Shown: positions 45,274 through 55,212, numbered from the stretch's first letter. The stretch is DNA of 64,000 nt from Massilibacillus massiliensis (GCF_900086705.1 NZ_LT575483.1:3867459-3931458); one strand, 5' to 3'. Numbers and translations: made by a program. The notes: generated by a model from the letters alone, not told the origin.

Positions 45274-47223
45274 TTATCTGGAAATACGATAACGGAAGGC
45301 ACCTACACCAAGTGCACGGGGACTAGATTGAGCAAGTTTTTCCGTGCGAATTTTATCGTAATGATAGTTTTGACCATCATTTATTATCATATTGAGTTCT
45401 TCACGGTAAGTTTTTGTTACAATTCCGACAAGTTCTGATGTATAGTGCTGTGCTTCAATACGATAAGAAGCTGCACCTATTAATTTTGAAATATATGGTA
45501 ACAAACACAGGTCTTTGGCGAATAAAATATGATTTCGTCCATATTGGTCAATTCTGATTGGATGAATTTCACCTGCAGTATCTAAAAGTGCAAAATGTTT
45601 ATCGCACAGCGTTGGATTTTCAAGATGGTTATAACCTAAACTCATAGCAGGAATATTGTGGTCAGCTAACATAGATTCTGTAGCTCCATGGACGATCAGC
45701 TCGATGGGCAGGAAACTTTTAGTAAGCAATTCTTTTATTTGTTCAAAAGTAGCTTCTAAAGAGGTTGTAGCCATTGTGGCGCCGTTATCTTTTAAAAATT
45801 TTGCAGCTAAATGATTGAATGTATTAAAAGAAAAATCAGTTTGCAATGGTATCGTAGTTATTTGTTTTGCAAGATTAAAACTACCTAGATTGCTAACCAT
45901 AATGCCAGCTGGTTTGATGATATTGAGTGCAGTAAATAGTTGTTCAAGTTCGCCGCATTCACGTTCCATTGTTGCTCTTGGCGTTGTCACTACAACTTTT
46001 GTATCATATTTTTCGGCTGATATAATAGCTTCACGAATAGCTTCAATTGTCCAAGGTTTATTTGGTCTAAATGTTTCGCCGCCAACATAAACAACATCCG
46101 CACCGTTTTGACAAGCACTGATTAGCCCTTTCATATCGGCTACACGTACGGATAGATTTGGTTTATAATTGTCCGAGATAGCAAGGGGAGCATTGTCGTT
46201 TTTTATAGTCACAAGAGAGTGGACACTGGCTTCTTTTACTGCTTGGCTGAAGAAGCGAGGTTCACGTTCTCCTGTAAATCCAATGGCAGACGAATCAGGC
46301 TTGCCTAGTGCAAAACAAGTAGAGAAATCACGGGAACGATTTTCATATAAATCACTCCAGTCTTCTTCATTGGTAACATATCCTGTAGGATCAGCAATAT
46401 AGCTGTCAATTGCTTTACGATATGTTTTCACGATACGTTCCACAAAAGCGGCAGTCCGCATACGACCTTCAATTTTGAAAGAGTGTACGCCAGCTTGAAT
46501 CAATTCAGGAATGTTTCGATACATACACATATCCTTTAATGCTAATTTATAAGGGCCTGGGCCGTTCTCATCAAGTATTTCCTTGGTATTTTCATCAATT
46601 AGCTTAAACGCCCAACGGCATGGTTTTAAACAACGGCCGCGATTGCCGCTTTGTCCAAATAAAATTCCTGAATGATAGCACTGACCACTCTGGGATATAC
46701 ACATGTCACCGTGCATGAAATATTCAACTTCTATGCCTGTACGTTCTTTAAAGAGACTGAGTTGAGATAAAGTCATTTCACGACCTACGACAATTCTGGT
46801 AATGCCATATTCTTTTAGCTTATTGATCGCATGTTCATTATGTGTATTCATCATAACTGATGTGTGAAGTGGAATGCTGATATTTAATTCCTTTACCAAT
46901 TCGAGTACGGCTAAATCTTGTACTAATAGAGCATCTGGTTGAATCGTTTCCAAATAAAGTAAATATTCGCGCATGGGTTCAATTTCATGATCGCTCAATA
47001 AATTGTTGATTGTGATATAAAGTTTTACACCATGTGCATGTGCATATTCAATTGCTTTTTTTAATTTTTCATCGTCAAAATTTGTGTCTGTACGGTGCAT
47101 ACGCATATTAAAGCGTTTTCCGCCTAGATATATAGCATCAGCACCAGCCCGGATGGCTGCTTCTAACACTTCCCAAGTACCGGCAGGTGCGAGAAGTTCG
47201 ACTGATTTACGGGTTAACAACAT
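45274..47223 (-). CDS. U32-family protein (collagenase-like / RNA hydroxylation type), long form
   Basis: 649 residues, longer than the usual ~410. The first half is a U32 barrel: ELLAPAGTWEVLEAAIRAGADAIYLGGKRFNMR, then MHGDMCISQSGQCYHSGILFGQSGNRGRCLKPCRW with cluster-type cysteines. The second half repeats a barrel-like domain (ADVVYVGGETFRP). Related long members act in 23S rRNA or tRNA hydroxylation (RlhA/TrhP), and the old peptidase label is doubtful. ATG with AAGGAGATG. It sits between the SBP-like gene (37 nt) and the aminotransferase (18 nt), in one operon. Confidence 0.88.
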   Translation of the reverse strand: MLLTRKSVELLAPAGTWEVLEAAIRAGADAIYLGGKRFNMRMHRTDTNFDDEKLKKAIEYAHAHGVKLYITINNLLSDHEIEPMREYLLYLETIQPDALLVQDLAVLELVKELNISIPLHTSVMMNTHNEHAINKLKEYGITRIVVGREMTLSQLSLFKERTGIEVEYFMHGDMCISQSGQCYHSGILFGQSGNRGRCLKPCRWAFKLIDENTKEILDENGPGPYKLALKDMCMYRNIPELIQAGVHSFKIEGRMRTAAFVERIVKTYRKAIDSYIADPTGYVTNEEDWSDLYENRSRDFSTCFALGKPDSSAIGFTGEREPRFFSQAVKEASVHSLVTIKNDNAPLAISDNYKPNLSVRVADMKGLISACQNGADVVYVGGETFRPNKPWTIEAIREAIISAEKYDTKVVVTTPRATMERECGELEQLFTALNIIKPAGIMVSNLGSFNLAKQITTIPLQTDFSFNTFNHLAAKFLKDNGATMATTSLEATFEQIKELLTKSFLPIELIVHGATESMLADHNIPAMSLGYNHLENPTLCDKHFALLDTAGEIHPIRIDQYGRNHILFAKDLCLLPYISKLIGAASYRIEAQHYTSELVGIVTKTYREELNMIINDGQNYHYDKIRTEKLAQSSPRALGVGAFRYRISR

Positions 47224-47259
47224 GAGGTCATCTCCTTATGAATATAGTAAATAAAATAA

Positions 47260-48132
47260 TTATTGGTAAATTTCTTTTGCCTTGTTACGTATTTCATCGG
47301 GAATCTCGATGCCTAAATTATCTGCGACAAAGGCATTAATTAAAATTTCCGGTGTTTTTGTTATACCAACGGGAATATGGCGGATTTTCCTGCCGTCAAC
47401 TAAGATTTCCTTTGCTTGTTTTGCACATGCTTTGCCAAGCAGACTATGATTTGCGACAAGGGCACCTAAAGAACCAGCAACTACATTTGGTGCGTGTGAT
47501 GCAATAATTGGTATATTTACTGCATCTGTATAGTATGCAATGCTTGCAAAGTTTTCTTCAACGATTTTGCCTATTGGTAAAAATAATGCATCAAGGTCTG
47601 GAGAAAGTGTTTCTTCTAATAACGAGAGATCTTCTCGCGAAGAGATTGTAATTTCTTCAAGGTTAAATTTTCCGTTACTTGCTAGACGAAAATTCTTTGC
47701 CTCTATTAAAGAGTTTGGGTCCTCTGTATGATATAACATACCTAATTTTTTTGCATTTGGTAAGAGTTTTTGTATAAAAGATATTTTATCTATCGCATTT
47801 ACCATTCCGCTCATTCCGGATAAATTTCCTCCTGGAGCATCGAAACTAGCAACTAGTTTTGCACTGACTGGATCAAAAACAGGGGTAAATAATACAGGAA
47901 TATTACCCGGTATACTTCCAGCGGCAGAGGCTGCTGGAGTAGAGCAAGCAAAAATTAGATCAACATTTAAATCAGCTAATTGATGTGCAAGCTTTGGTAG
48001 CTCATTTACGTTGCCATCTGCATTCAAATAATGAAATTTCGCTTCAATAGATAATTCTTTTAAACCTTCTTTGAAACCATGAACGGCATCATCGAGATTT
48101 TGTGTTAATTGTAAAATGCCTATATGAAACAA
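47260..48132 (-). CDS. Cytosolic ABC substrate-binding-like protein
   Basis: 290 residues from a TTG start at 48132 with a GAGGTG site six nt upstream; an ATG at 48138 is too close to that site. It belongs to the ABC-type sugar/aromatic amino-acid substrate-binding family (TrpX-like): GILQLTQNLDDAVHGFKEGL, VDLIFACSTPAASA, PVLFTPVFDPVSAKLV and GYxNIPIIAS-type repeats. Uniquely it has no signal peptide or lipobox, and an in-frame stop lies just upstream of the start, so it should stay in the cytosol. No permease or ATPase is nearby. It may act as a ligand sensor; this is inference. Confidence 0.85.
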   Translation of the reverse strand: MFHIGILQLTQNLDDAVHGFKEGLKELSIEAKFHYLNADGNVNELPKLAHQLADLNVDLIFACSTPAASAAGSIPGNIPVLFTPVFDPVSAKLVASFDAPGGNLSGMSGMVNAIDKISFIQKLLPNAKKLGMLYHTEDPNSLIEAKNFRLASNGKFNLEEITISSREDLSLLEETLSPDLDALFLPIGKIVEENFASIAYYTDAVNIPIIASHAPNVVAGSLGALVANHSLLGKACAKQAKEILVDGRKIRHIPVGITKTPEILINAFVADNLGIEIPDEIRNKAKEIYQ

Positions 48133-48422
48133 ATACATACACCTCGTTTATATAATTTTAACTTATAAATCTTCAACAAAGTTATAAAAAATACCTGCAA
48201 AATTTGACGACAATATTGAAAACATATTGAATTTTGTTCGTATATAAGGCATGATAATGAAGGGATAAATTAGAAATTGAGAAAGAAAATTTTTAAAGGA
48301 TTTAAATTGTATTTCGTCGAACATTGCTAATTACATTATTTCGGTGTAAAAATAAAGGATTTTATAAAGAAATAAGACTTTAGTTTGATCGTGTTTTAAT
48401 ACAGAGAAAGGTAATATAGAGT

Positions 48423-51400
48423 ATGAACAATAAAGAATTTGTCCATCTTCATGTACATACAGAGTATAGTTTGTTAGATGGTGCAAGTCGTATTGACGAC
48501 TTGATTGAAAAGGCAAAAAAACTCAATATGCCAGCGATAGCCATTACAGATCATGGTTCAATGTATGGTGTTATTGATTTTTATAAAGCAGCAAAAAAAA
48601 ATGGGGTTAAACCAATTATTGGCTGTGAAGTATATATTGCGCCGAAATCACGTTTTGATCGAATGTCAATTCGTGGTGAAACATATTATCATTTGATTTT
48701 ACTTGCAGAAAATCAAACAGGATATCAAAATTTAATAAAAATGGTTTCTTTGGGCTATAGTGAGGGATTCTATTATAAACCGCGTATAGATAAAGAATTG
48801 CTCCGTGAATATAGTGAGGGAATCATTTGTTTAAGTGCTTGTATTGCGGGTGATATCCCTTCCGCAATTATTCGTGGTGAGCATGAACATGCGGATGAGC
48901 TAGTACAGGAGTATCTTGATATTTTTGGGAAAGATCATTTTTTTATTGAAATACAAGATCATGGTATCCCAGAAGAAAAAACTGCGAATCAAGGATTAAT
49001 TGCATTAGCTCGAAAATATGATGTCGGACTAGTAGCGACAAATGACTTGCATTATATCAATCAAAGTGACCATGAATTTCATGATGTACTGCTATGTATT
49101 CAAATGGGGAAAACGGTTGACGAAGAAAATCGTATGAAATTTCCTAATGATCAATTTTATTTGAAAAGTGCAGAGGAAATGGAAACCCTATTTTCTTCTT
49201 ATCAAGAAGCTTTGGATAATACTTTGAAAATTGCTGAACGGTGTAATGTAGAATTTACCTTTGGACAATTGCATTTGCCTGTTTTTCCTGTTCCGGAGGG
49301 AATTACAGATGTTGCATATCTCAGACAACTGTGTGAAGAACAGCTGCCTTTAAGGTATAAAAAAATTACAGAAGAAATTCGTGAACGATTAGAGTATGAA
49401 TTATCGATCATTCATACAATGGGATATGAGAGTTATTTCCTGATTGTATGGGATTTTATTAATTATGCAAGAAAAAATAATATTGCAGTAGGGCCTGGAC
49501 GTGGATCAGCAGCTGGAAGTATTGTAGCCTACTTACTTGCAATCACAAATATTGATCCATTGAAATATAATTTACTATTTGAACGTTTCTTAAATCCAGA
49601 ACGGGTAACTATGCCAGATATTGATATTGATTTCTGTTATGTTAAAAGAGAAAAGGTTATCGACTATGTTGTAAATCGGTATGGAGAAGACCACGTGGCG
49701 CAAATTATTACCTTTGGTACGATGGCTGCAAAAGGTGCGATTCGCGATGTTGGACGAGCGCTTAACATGACTTATGGTGATGTGGACCGTGTAGCAAAAA
49801 TGATTCCAAATGAATTAGGCATTACGTTAACAAAAGCTTTGAAAAACAATCAAGAGTTACAACAGGCTTATAATGAAGAGTCTGCCGTCAAAAAACTAAT
49901 AGATTTAGCAATGCAAGTTGAAGGGTTGCCTCGTCACGCATCGACGCATGCGGCAGGGGTTGTAATTGCGCGCAATCCGCTTACAAGTTATGTACCGGTT
50001 CAGACTTCTTCTGATGGATTTGCGGTAACGCAATTTGATAAAGATCGTGTAGAAGAATTAGGCTTATTGAAAATGGATTTTTTAGGGTTGCGTACACTTA
50101 CTGTAATCAGTGATGCAATAGAATTAATAAAGGAAAATCGCCATTTCACAGTTGATATAGAAGCGATTGATTTGGAAGACAAGAAAACAGCAGAGATGTT
50201 ATCTTCTGGTGACACTGGCGGTGTATTTCAAATGGAATCCTCTGGAATGACAAATCTAGTAAAAGATTTAAAACCAGAAGGGTTTGCTGATATTATCCCG
50301 CTAGTGGCGCTTTATCGGCCCGGACCGTTAGGAAGTGGAATGGTAACTGATTTTATCAATGGACGACATGGAAGAAAAACGGTGACTTATTTACATCCAT
50401 TATTAGAACCGATTTTAAAAGAAACCTTTGGTGTGATACTGTATCAGGAGCAAGTTATGCAAATTGTCCAAGTTTTAGCAGGTTTTACACTTGGACAGGC
50501 TGATTTGCTTCGTCGAGCTATGGGCAAGAAGAAGCATTCGATTCTAGAGGCACAAAAGGAGAACTTTTTAAATGGCGCTAAGAAAAACGGAATAGATCCA
50601 AATTTGGCAAAAGAGATCTTCGATTTAATGGCACATTTTGCTGATTATGGTTTTAACAAATCACATAGTGCAGCATATGCTCTCGTTGCTTATCAAACAG
50701 CATATTTAAAGGCGCATTATCCACAAGAATTTATGGCGGCAATGCTATCGAGTGTTATGGCAACAAACGATAAAATTGGTCATTATACAGAAGAATGCCG
50801 ACATATGGGAATCGCTGTTTTACCACCCGATATCAATGCAAGTAAAGCTTCTTTTACAGTAGACCATGATGTAATACGTTTTGGTCTTGCAGCGGTAAAA
50901 AATGTGGGTGATAATGCAATTGCAAATATTGTTAAGGCACGTGAAAAGGATGGAGAATTCACTTCGATTGTTGATTTTTGTACTAAAATTGATATGCGCG
51001 TTGTAAATAAACGTGTGATTGAGAGTTTAATTAAATGCGGCGCTTTTGATTCACTTGGAGCAAAGCGTTCTCAATTGATGGCTGTTCTTGAACGAGCAGT
51101 CGAAACTGCTGCTAGTAAACAAAGAGATCGTGCAAATGGGCAAATCGGTCTATTTGGCACGGAAACAATGGAAGATGTAGATGATCTTGTTATGCCGGAT
51201 ATAGAAGAACTACCCAAAGAGCAAATTCTAGCATTTGAAAAAGAAATGACAGGTTTTTATATTACAGGGCATCCGTTGGATAAATATCGCAAGCAGATAC
51301 AAAATTTTATATCAATTGAACAAATTGTATCAGGTGAACTTGGCGATCATAAACTTGTTAAGTTTTTGGGAATCATTGTTACGGCAAAAAGGATAACAAC

Positions 51401-51827
51401 GAAAAAAGGGGATACAATGTGCTTTCTAGAAGTAGAAGATTTCACAAATAAAGTTGAAGTAATTGTTTTCCCAAAAGTTTTTTATCAATCAATGAAAGCT
51501 TTAGTGCCCGATATGTCAGTCGTTGTTAGCGGACGCATGAATGTAACCGATGAGGGCGTTAAAATCTTAGCCGATCAGGTTTGTTTAATTGAGGAATATC
51601 AACCAGAAATAAGAATTAAAATTCAAAGAGAGCAGGAAAATGCAGACGTGTTTGACCTGTTGAAACAAATATTTTTTGAGCATAAAGGAGAAAGCACAGT
51701 TTTTTTGCAGTTGCTTGGCAGTAATAAATTAATAAAGACAGAAAATAAATTTTGGATTTCACCAACAGAAACAGTGATCAATAAAATTGAAAATCTTTTA
51801 GGAAAAGGTTCGGTACAGGTAAAATGA
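48423..51827 (+). CDS. dnaE: DNA polymerase III alpha subunit
   Basis: 1134 residues, replicative polymerase. The N-terminal PHP domain (HLHVHTEYSLLDGASR; TDHGSMYG) spans about 1-270. The polymerase core carries GPGRGSAAGSIVAYLL and the catalytic aspartates in MPDIDIDFCY. The tandem helix-hairpin-helix region and an OB-fold (KLVKFLGIIVTAKRI... KVEVIVFP) occupy the C-terminal third. No 3'-5' exonuclease domain is present, as for all DnaE1. ATG with AAAGGTAATA. It leads a run with a 66-residue DUF2007 gene and an unknown gene downstream. Confidence 0.98.
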   Translation: MNNKEFVHLHVHTEYSLLDGASRIDDLIEKAKKLNMPAIAITDHGSMYGVIDFYKAAKKNGVKPIIGCEVYIAPKSRFDRMSIRGETYYHLILLAENQTGYQNLIKMVSLGYSEGFYYKPRIDKELLREYSEGIICLSACIAGDIPSAIIRGEHEHADELVQEYLDIFGKDHFFIEIQDHGIPEEKTANQGLIALARKYDVGLVATNDLHYINQSDHEFHDVLLCIQMGKTVDEENRMKFPNDQFYLKSAEEMETLFSSYQEALDNTLKIAERCNVEFTFGQLHLPVFPVPEGITDVAYLRQLCEEQLPLRYKKITEEIRERLEYELSIIHTMGYESYFLIVWDFINYARKNNIAVGPGRGSAAGSIVAYLLAITNIDPLKYNLLFERFLNPERVTMPDIDIDFCYVKREKVIDYVVNRYGEDHVAQIITFGTMAAKGAIRDVGRALNMTYGDVDRVAKMIPNELGITLTKALKNNQELQQAYNEESAVKKLIDLAMQVEGLPRHASTHAAGVVIARNPLTSYVPVQTSSDGFAVTQFDKDRVEELGLLKMDFLGLRTLTVISDAIELIKENRHFTVDIEAIDLEDKKTAEMLSSGDTGGVFQMESSGMTNLVKDLKPEGFADIIPLVALYRPGPLGSGMVTDFINGRHGRKTVTYLHPLLEPILKETFGVILYQEQVMQIVQVLAGFTLGQADLLRRAMGKKKHSILEAQKENFLNGAKKNGIDPNLAKEIFDLMAHFADYGFNKSHSAAYALVAYQTAYLKAHYPQEFMAAMLSSVMATNDKIGHYTEECRHMGIAVLPPDINASKASFTVDHDVIRFGLAAVKNVGDNAIANIVKAREKDGEFTSIVDFCTKIDMRVVNKRVIESLIKCGAFDSLGAKRSQLMAVLERAVETAASKQRDRANGQIGLFGTETMEDVDDLVMPDIEELPKEQILAFEKEMTGFYITGHPLDKYRKQIQNFISIEQIVSGELGDHKLVKFLGIIVTAKRITTKKGDTMCFLEVEDFTNKVEVIVFPKVFYQSMKALVPDMSVVVSGRMNVTDEGVKILADQVCLIEEYQPEIRIKIQREQENADVFDLLKQIFFEHKGESTVFLQLLGSNKLIKTENKFWISPTETVINKIENLLGKGSVQVK

Positions 51828-51982
51828 AAAATTAAAATGTATAATATGTCGTATTTTGTATAATCTATAATAGATAAAATATTTATATTGAGATTAAGCA
51901 GGAATCGTTCATTCGATGGAGAAAGCAACAATAACGCAAAACGTAAACATGCAAACTAAAAAATACTTGGAGGAGAAGTTTT

Positions 51983-52183
51983 ATGTGGACGTCTATATAT
52001 ATTGCAAACAATAAAAAACAAGCAGAGAATTTAAAACAATTATTAAGTGATGAAGGTATTCTTGCTAATATTCGTCCAGTAGGGCTTGCAGCTACAACCG
52101 GCGATGGAATGTATGAGATTCAAGTATTGGAGTCGGAAGTTGATGAAGCACAAACGATTATTTGTCAAGGTGTTACTAAATAG
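51983..52183 (+). CDS. Small DUF2007-like signal-transducing-type protein
   Basis: 66 residues: a ferredoxin-like fold with TSIYIANNKKQAENLKQLLSDEGILANIRPV and YEIQVLESEVDEAQTII, as seen in DUF2007 (PF09413) proteins of clostridia. Function unknown; the old glutamate-decarboxylase label is a misnomer. ATG with TTGGAGGAG. It lies 155 nt after dnaE and 20 nt before the unknown 446-residue gene, so the two are probably cotranscribed. Confidence 0.82.
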   Translation: MWTSIYIANNKKQAENLKQLLSDEGILANIRPVGLAATTGDGMYEIQVLESEVDEAQTIICQGVTK

Positions 52184-52203
52184 TTAAATAAAAGGAGGTA
52201 TCT

Positions 52204-53544
52204 ATGCTCCAGGGAATAGGGCTCTTGAAACAATGTTTTTCAATGCGAGTTTTTGACTGGCAGTATAAATACTTGAGTTGGCAATTAAATCAATGCATTA
52301 GACAGAATAAAATGAGTTCAAAAAAAATAGCAGGATTGATGCGAAAAATATATTCCTTTCTTTATCTTGCTATGCTTCGGAAAGATGAAGTTATCGCATA
52401 TAAAATGGTAGACTTATTGAAACTTGCTTATGGCGAGAGTATTTTTCGTAAGGACGAGCCAATTAGGCTGATGAATTTATGTATTGCTTCGATGAATGAA
52501 AAGCAATTTGCTATAACAGGCTACATATTGGATGTCTATAAACCGCTTATGAAAAATTTAGTTGGCGAAAAAAATAAAGAAATTTTAGAACAACTTATTG
52601 TTGTTGGTAATATTGCGAAAAAGATGGATAATCCTTATATTTTTATTAAAGTTGCAAATTGTATTTTTGAGGGTGTTAAAAAGATTGAATGCAGACAGCC
52701 TGAATACGCGCTTGCAATACTTGAAGCAATAAGAAGTATAGGGTTAATTGCGATAAAAAGCCATGATCATGCATTGTTTAAAGAAACAACTGAAGTTTTG
52801 GGTTCATTAGAGTTTGGTGATACGAGTGAAGTGGATAAGAAATTTGTTTTATTACTAACCAGTTGGATATACCAAATTGTAAAAAATGATGATGTAGAAT
52901 TATTTCTTTTATTTAAAAAAATGTGTATTTGTTTGTTAGAGCAAGATATTTTTATTCAAATGGTCTTAGTTGACTTCGTTAAAGAATGTGCGAATTTTGC
53001 GGGAATGATTGCCGCAAACACTCGGCTAAAATGTGGAATGCTATTGTCCTCGCTTTTATTAGAGATAACGCAGAATCGAGATATACAGACAATACAGAGC
53101 GCAGTACACGTTACAAGCAATATTGCGAAAATGGCGATTGATTTACATGGAGTTAAGTTAGGTTTTCCTTTACTGTTTCCTTTATTAGAAAAGGGCAGAG
53201 CTCTATTGAATGGTGAATTAAAGTTTGTCAATTACAGTGATGAATTACAGAAACAAAATTTATTTGTTTTGATTAAGAATTTCGTTCTATTATTAGATTT
53301 ACTTACGAATAGAAATAAAAGAAAAATTATTGATTTATTAGTACAAATCAATGTAATTTGGCTTACCTATTTTAAAAGGGAAAAAAATAGACGATCTGTA
53401 AATCAATATTGTCAGCTTGTTCTTAAATATCTACTTGATACTCGTCAGAACTATAGAAAACATTTATGTGATGCAAGCAGTGCCTTAGTCGAGAATGATT
53501 TGTTTACGGAAAATGAAAAAAAACGCTTAGGATTATTAAAATAA
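52204..53544 (+). CDS. Hypothetical protein, all-helical, 446 residues
   Basis: Not recognised. AAAGGAGG is right before the ATG, so it is surely translated. The sequence is almost entirely alpha-helical with short hydrophobic helices in series, like a TPR/HEAT-type solenoid, without a signal peptide or clear membrane segment. Cysteines recur (about 11), including two at LLEITQ-flanking helices. It follows the DUF2007 gene by 20 nt. A perfect-looking hairpin at its 3' end stops transcription. It may be a scaffold or regulator; nothing in the sequence assigns a function. Confidence 0.72.
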   Translation: MLQGIGLLKQCFSMRVFDWQYKYLSWQLNQCIRQNKMSSKKIAGLMRKIYSFLYLAMLRKDEVIAYKMVDLLKLAYGESIFRKDEPIRLMNLCIASMNEKQFAITGYILDVYKPLMKNLVGEKNKEILEQLIVVGNIAKKMDNPYIFIKVANCIFEGVKKIECRQPEYALAILEAIRSIGLIAIKSHDHALFKETTEVLGSLEFGDTSEVDKKFVLLLTSWIYQIVKNDDVELFLLFKKMCICLLEQDIFIQMVLVDFVKECANFAGMIAANTRLKCGMLLSSLLLEITQNRDIQTIQSAVHVTSNIAKMAIDLHGVKLGFPLLFPLLEKGRALLNGELKFVNYSDELQKQNLFVLIKNFVLLLDLLTNRNKRKIIDLLVQINVIWLTYFKREKNRRSVNQYCQLVLKYLLDTRQNYRKHLCDASSALVENDLFTENEKKRLGLLK

Positions 53545-53559
53545 TCTAAGCGTTTTTTC
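53518..53559. terminator. Bidirectional terminator after the 446-residue gene
   Basis: AAAACGCTTAGGATTATT and AATAATCTAAGCGTTTT pair over 17 bp with one bulge. The stop codon of the upstream gene lies in the loop region. The converging acyltransferase gene ends at 53561. Confidence 0.9.
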
Positions 53560-53560
53560 A

Positions 53561-54676
53561 TTATTTTTGTTTTGGAGATATACCAATTAATAAAAGATTC
53601 ATCAACGGAACTCTGTTCCCAAGATTTCTGGCTAATTTTGCAGCAAAAATACTGAGAAAAACTACTGCACAATAAAATGCAATTGTGATTGGTGCAGTCA
53701 TTAAATGTCCTGTATAAGAGACAAATTGGTATAAGTAGTGAATAGCCAAAGGATGAAATAGATAAGCAAAATAAGAATGTTTCCCAAACGTAGATAGTAA
53801 AGTTTCTAAAGCAGTTGGTATTTTCGAAAACGTAAATAAATAAAAAAAGAAAATTGTTGCACCGATTGTATAAAAAATTCCGGCAGGACTAAGTTGATGT
53901 GCCATATTAATTGCACCTTCTGGCGTATATTGTTTGCAATAAATTAAATAATAATAGTAACTTAATAATGAAAACAAACTAATAGCAAAGAAAGTTTTAA
54001 TTGATAAAGAATGTTTCTGCATGCTTCTATAGAATGTATCATAATGTAAAGCGCAGTATCCGCCGAAAATGAAGATAAATATATAATGAAGCACCCAATA
54101 ATTTAAACGATATTCGATCAATAAATTTAACAAATTTGAATTCAAATTTGCTGTTAATACAAAACTGGAATAATAATCAAAAATAATTTGTAAAATTAAT
54201 AATATGGATAATTTTAATATGGTCATATTTTTTATAAGCCAAATCCATAAAGGCATCAAAGCATAAAACCATAATAAGATAACAAGAAAATATAGTTGAT
54301 AAGAAGACAGACCGAAAAACAGGTTTCGTATCAGTGTAGGGATAGACCAAAAAGAATAATCTCCATAAGTAAATGTGTAATGGGCAATATAAATGAAAGA
54401 CCAAGATAAGTAAGGAATGAGCACAGATTTGAAGCGTCGTTTCATAAATTGTATGTAATGAAATTTTTCCTGTAAATTTAGATTGTACAATAAGCCAAAT
54501 GCTGATATAAAGAAAAAGATTGGTACACTAAATCTTGTGAAGATTTCAAAGAAAGCAACCAGATGAATATTGCTAAACGGATTGCTTAAATATTGTGAAC
54601 CGGTGTGTATTCCAATAACGCCTAGCATAGATATGCCACGAATGTATTCAATGGCTTTAATTCGTTTTTTCGTCAT
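53561..54676 (-). CDS. Acyltransferase 3 family integral membrane protein
   Basis: 371 residues with about ten membrane segments. The N-terminus KRIKAIEYIRGISMLGVIGIHTGSQYL carries the family histidine; the long PIFFFISAFGLLYNL segment follows, then RRFKSVLIPYLSW. The family (OatA/NodX/WecH-like) O-acetylates or O-succinylates envelope polysaccharides or peptidoglycan at the membrane. No polysaccharide genes lie beside it, so the substrate is unknown. ATG with AGGAG in front. Convergent with the dnaE group. Confidence 0.9.
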   Translation of the reverse strand: MTKKRIKAIEYIRGISMLGVIGIHTGSQYLSNPFSNIHLVAFFEIFTRFSVPIFFFISAFGLLYNLNLQEKFHYIQFMKRRFKSVLIPYLSWSFIYIAHYTFTYGDYSFWSIPTLIRNLFFGLSSYQLYFLVILLWFYALMPLWIWLIKNMTILKLSILLILQIIFDYYSSFVLTANLNSNLLNLLIEYRLNYWVLHYIFIFIFGGYCALHYDTFYRSMQKHSLSIKTFFAISLFSLLSYYYYLIYCKQYTPEGAINMAHQLSPAGIFYTIGATIFFFYLFTFSKIPTALETLLSTFGKHSYFAYLFHPLAIHYLYQFVSYTGHLMTAPITIAFYCAVVFLSIFAAKLARNLGNRVPLMNLLLIGISPKQK

Positions 54677-54818
54677 GATGAACTCCTATTTTATAGCTAT
54701 ATGCTAATTCGTGATTTATTTATTATAAAATGCAATTAGAAATAAGTAAATAAACTTTTCAATAAACGACAAAAAGTGTTAAAATAATATAAGATAGAGA
54801 AGTTGGGAGGACATTATT

Positions 54819-55166
54819 ATGCAAAACATTACGATACAGTTGCTTGCAGTTTTTATTTTAAGTGGGCTATTAAAAATCATAGTTCATATGATTTTTGGCG
54901 ATGGAACATTTGCATTAGTCAGTGGCATTTTAATAGATATTATAGTTTTAGGAATTATTTATATTTTAATGAAAAATTATAGATTTTTAAATATACGTAA
55001 AATGATGTTATTTATTAGCGGAATTACATTAATTTCGGTTTTGGTTGACATGGGAATTTTACGTGGCGATATTGGGAATTTGATCATTTTAGCAGTTTTG
55101 GGATGGGTGATGTTTGGGAAAAATGGTTTTTTCGGGGGTGGAGGTAGTTCGAGAAGAATACGTTAA
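54819..55166 (+). CDS. Small hypothetical membrane protein
   Basis: 115 residues with three to four membrane segments (TIQLLAVFILSGLLKIIVHMIF; SGILIDIIVLGIIYILM; MMLFISGITLISVLVDM; LIILAVLGWVMFG). It ends in a Gly/Arg-rich tail (GGGGSSRRIR). ATG with TGGGAGGAC. No family was recognised with confidence. It is monocistronic; the stop codon is inside a perfect palindrome shared with the convergent SIMPL gene. Confidence 0.72.
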   Translation: MQNITIQLLAVFILSGLLKIIVHMIFGDGTFALVSGILIDIIVLGIIYILMKNYRFLNIRKMMLFISGITLISVLVDMGILRGDIGNLIILAVLGWVMFGKNGFFGGGGSSRRIR

Positions 55167-55212
55167 ATCCAATAAAAAAAGCTGCTTTTAAGCAGCTTTT
55201 TTTATTGGATTT
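55165..55212. terminator. Perfect bidirectional terminator palindrome
   Basis: Two exact 23-base arms (55165-55187 and 55190-55212) separated by two bases. The core GCTGCTT-TT-AAGCAGC is flanked by A and T runs, so it terminates both convergent genes. The stop codons of both genes lie at the arms. Confidence 0.93.

Noticed and set aside
53451-53672. Open frame antisense to the end of the 446-residue gene
   Set aside because: Overlaps the terminator and two real gene ends; no ribosome site.
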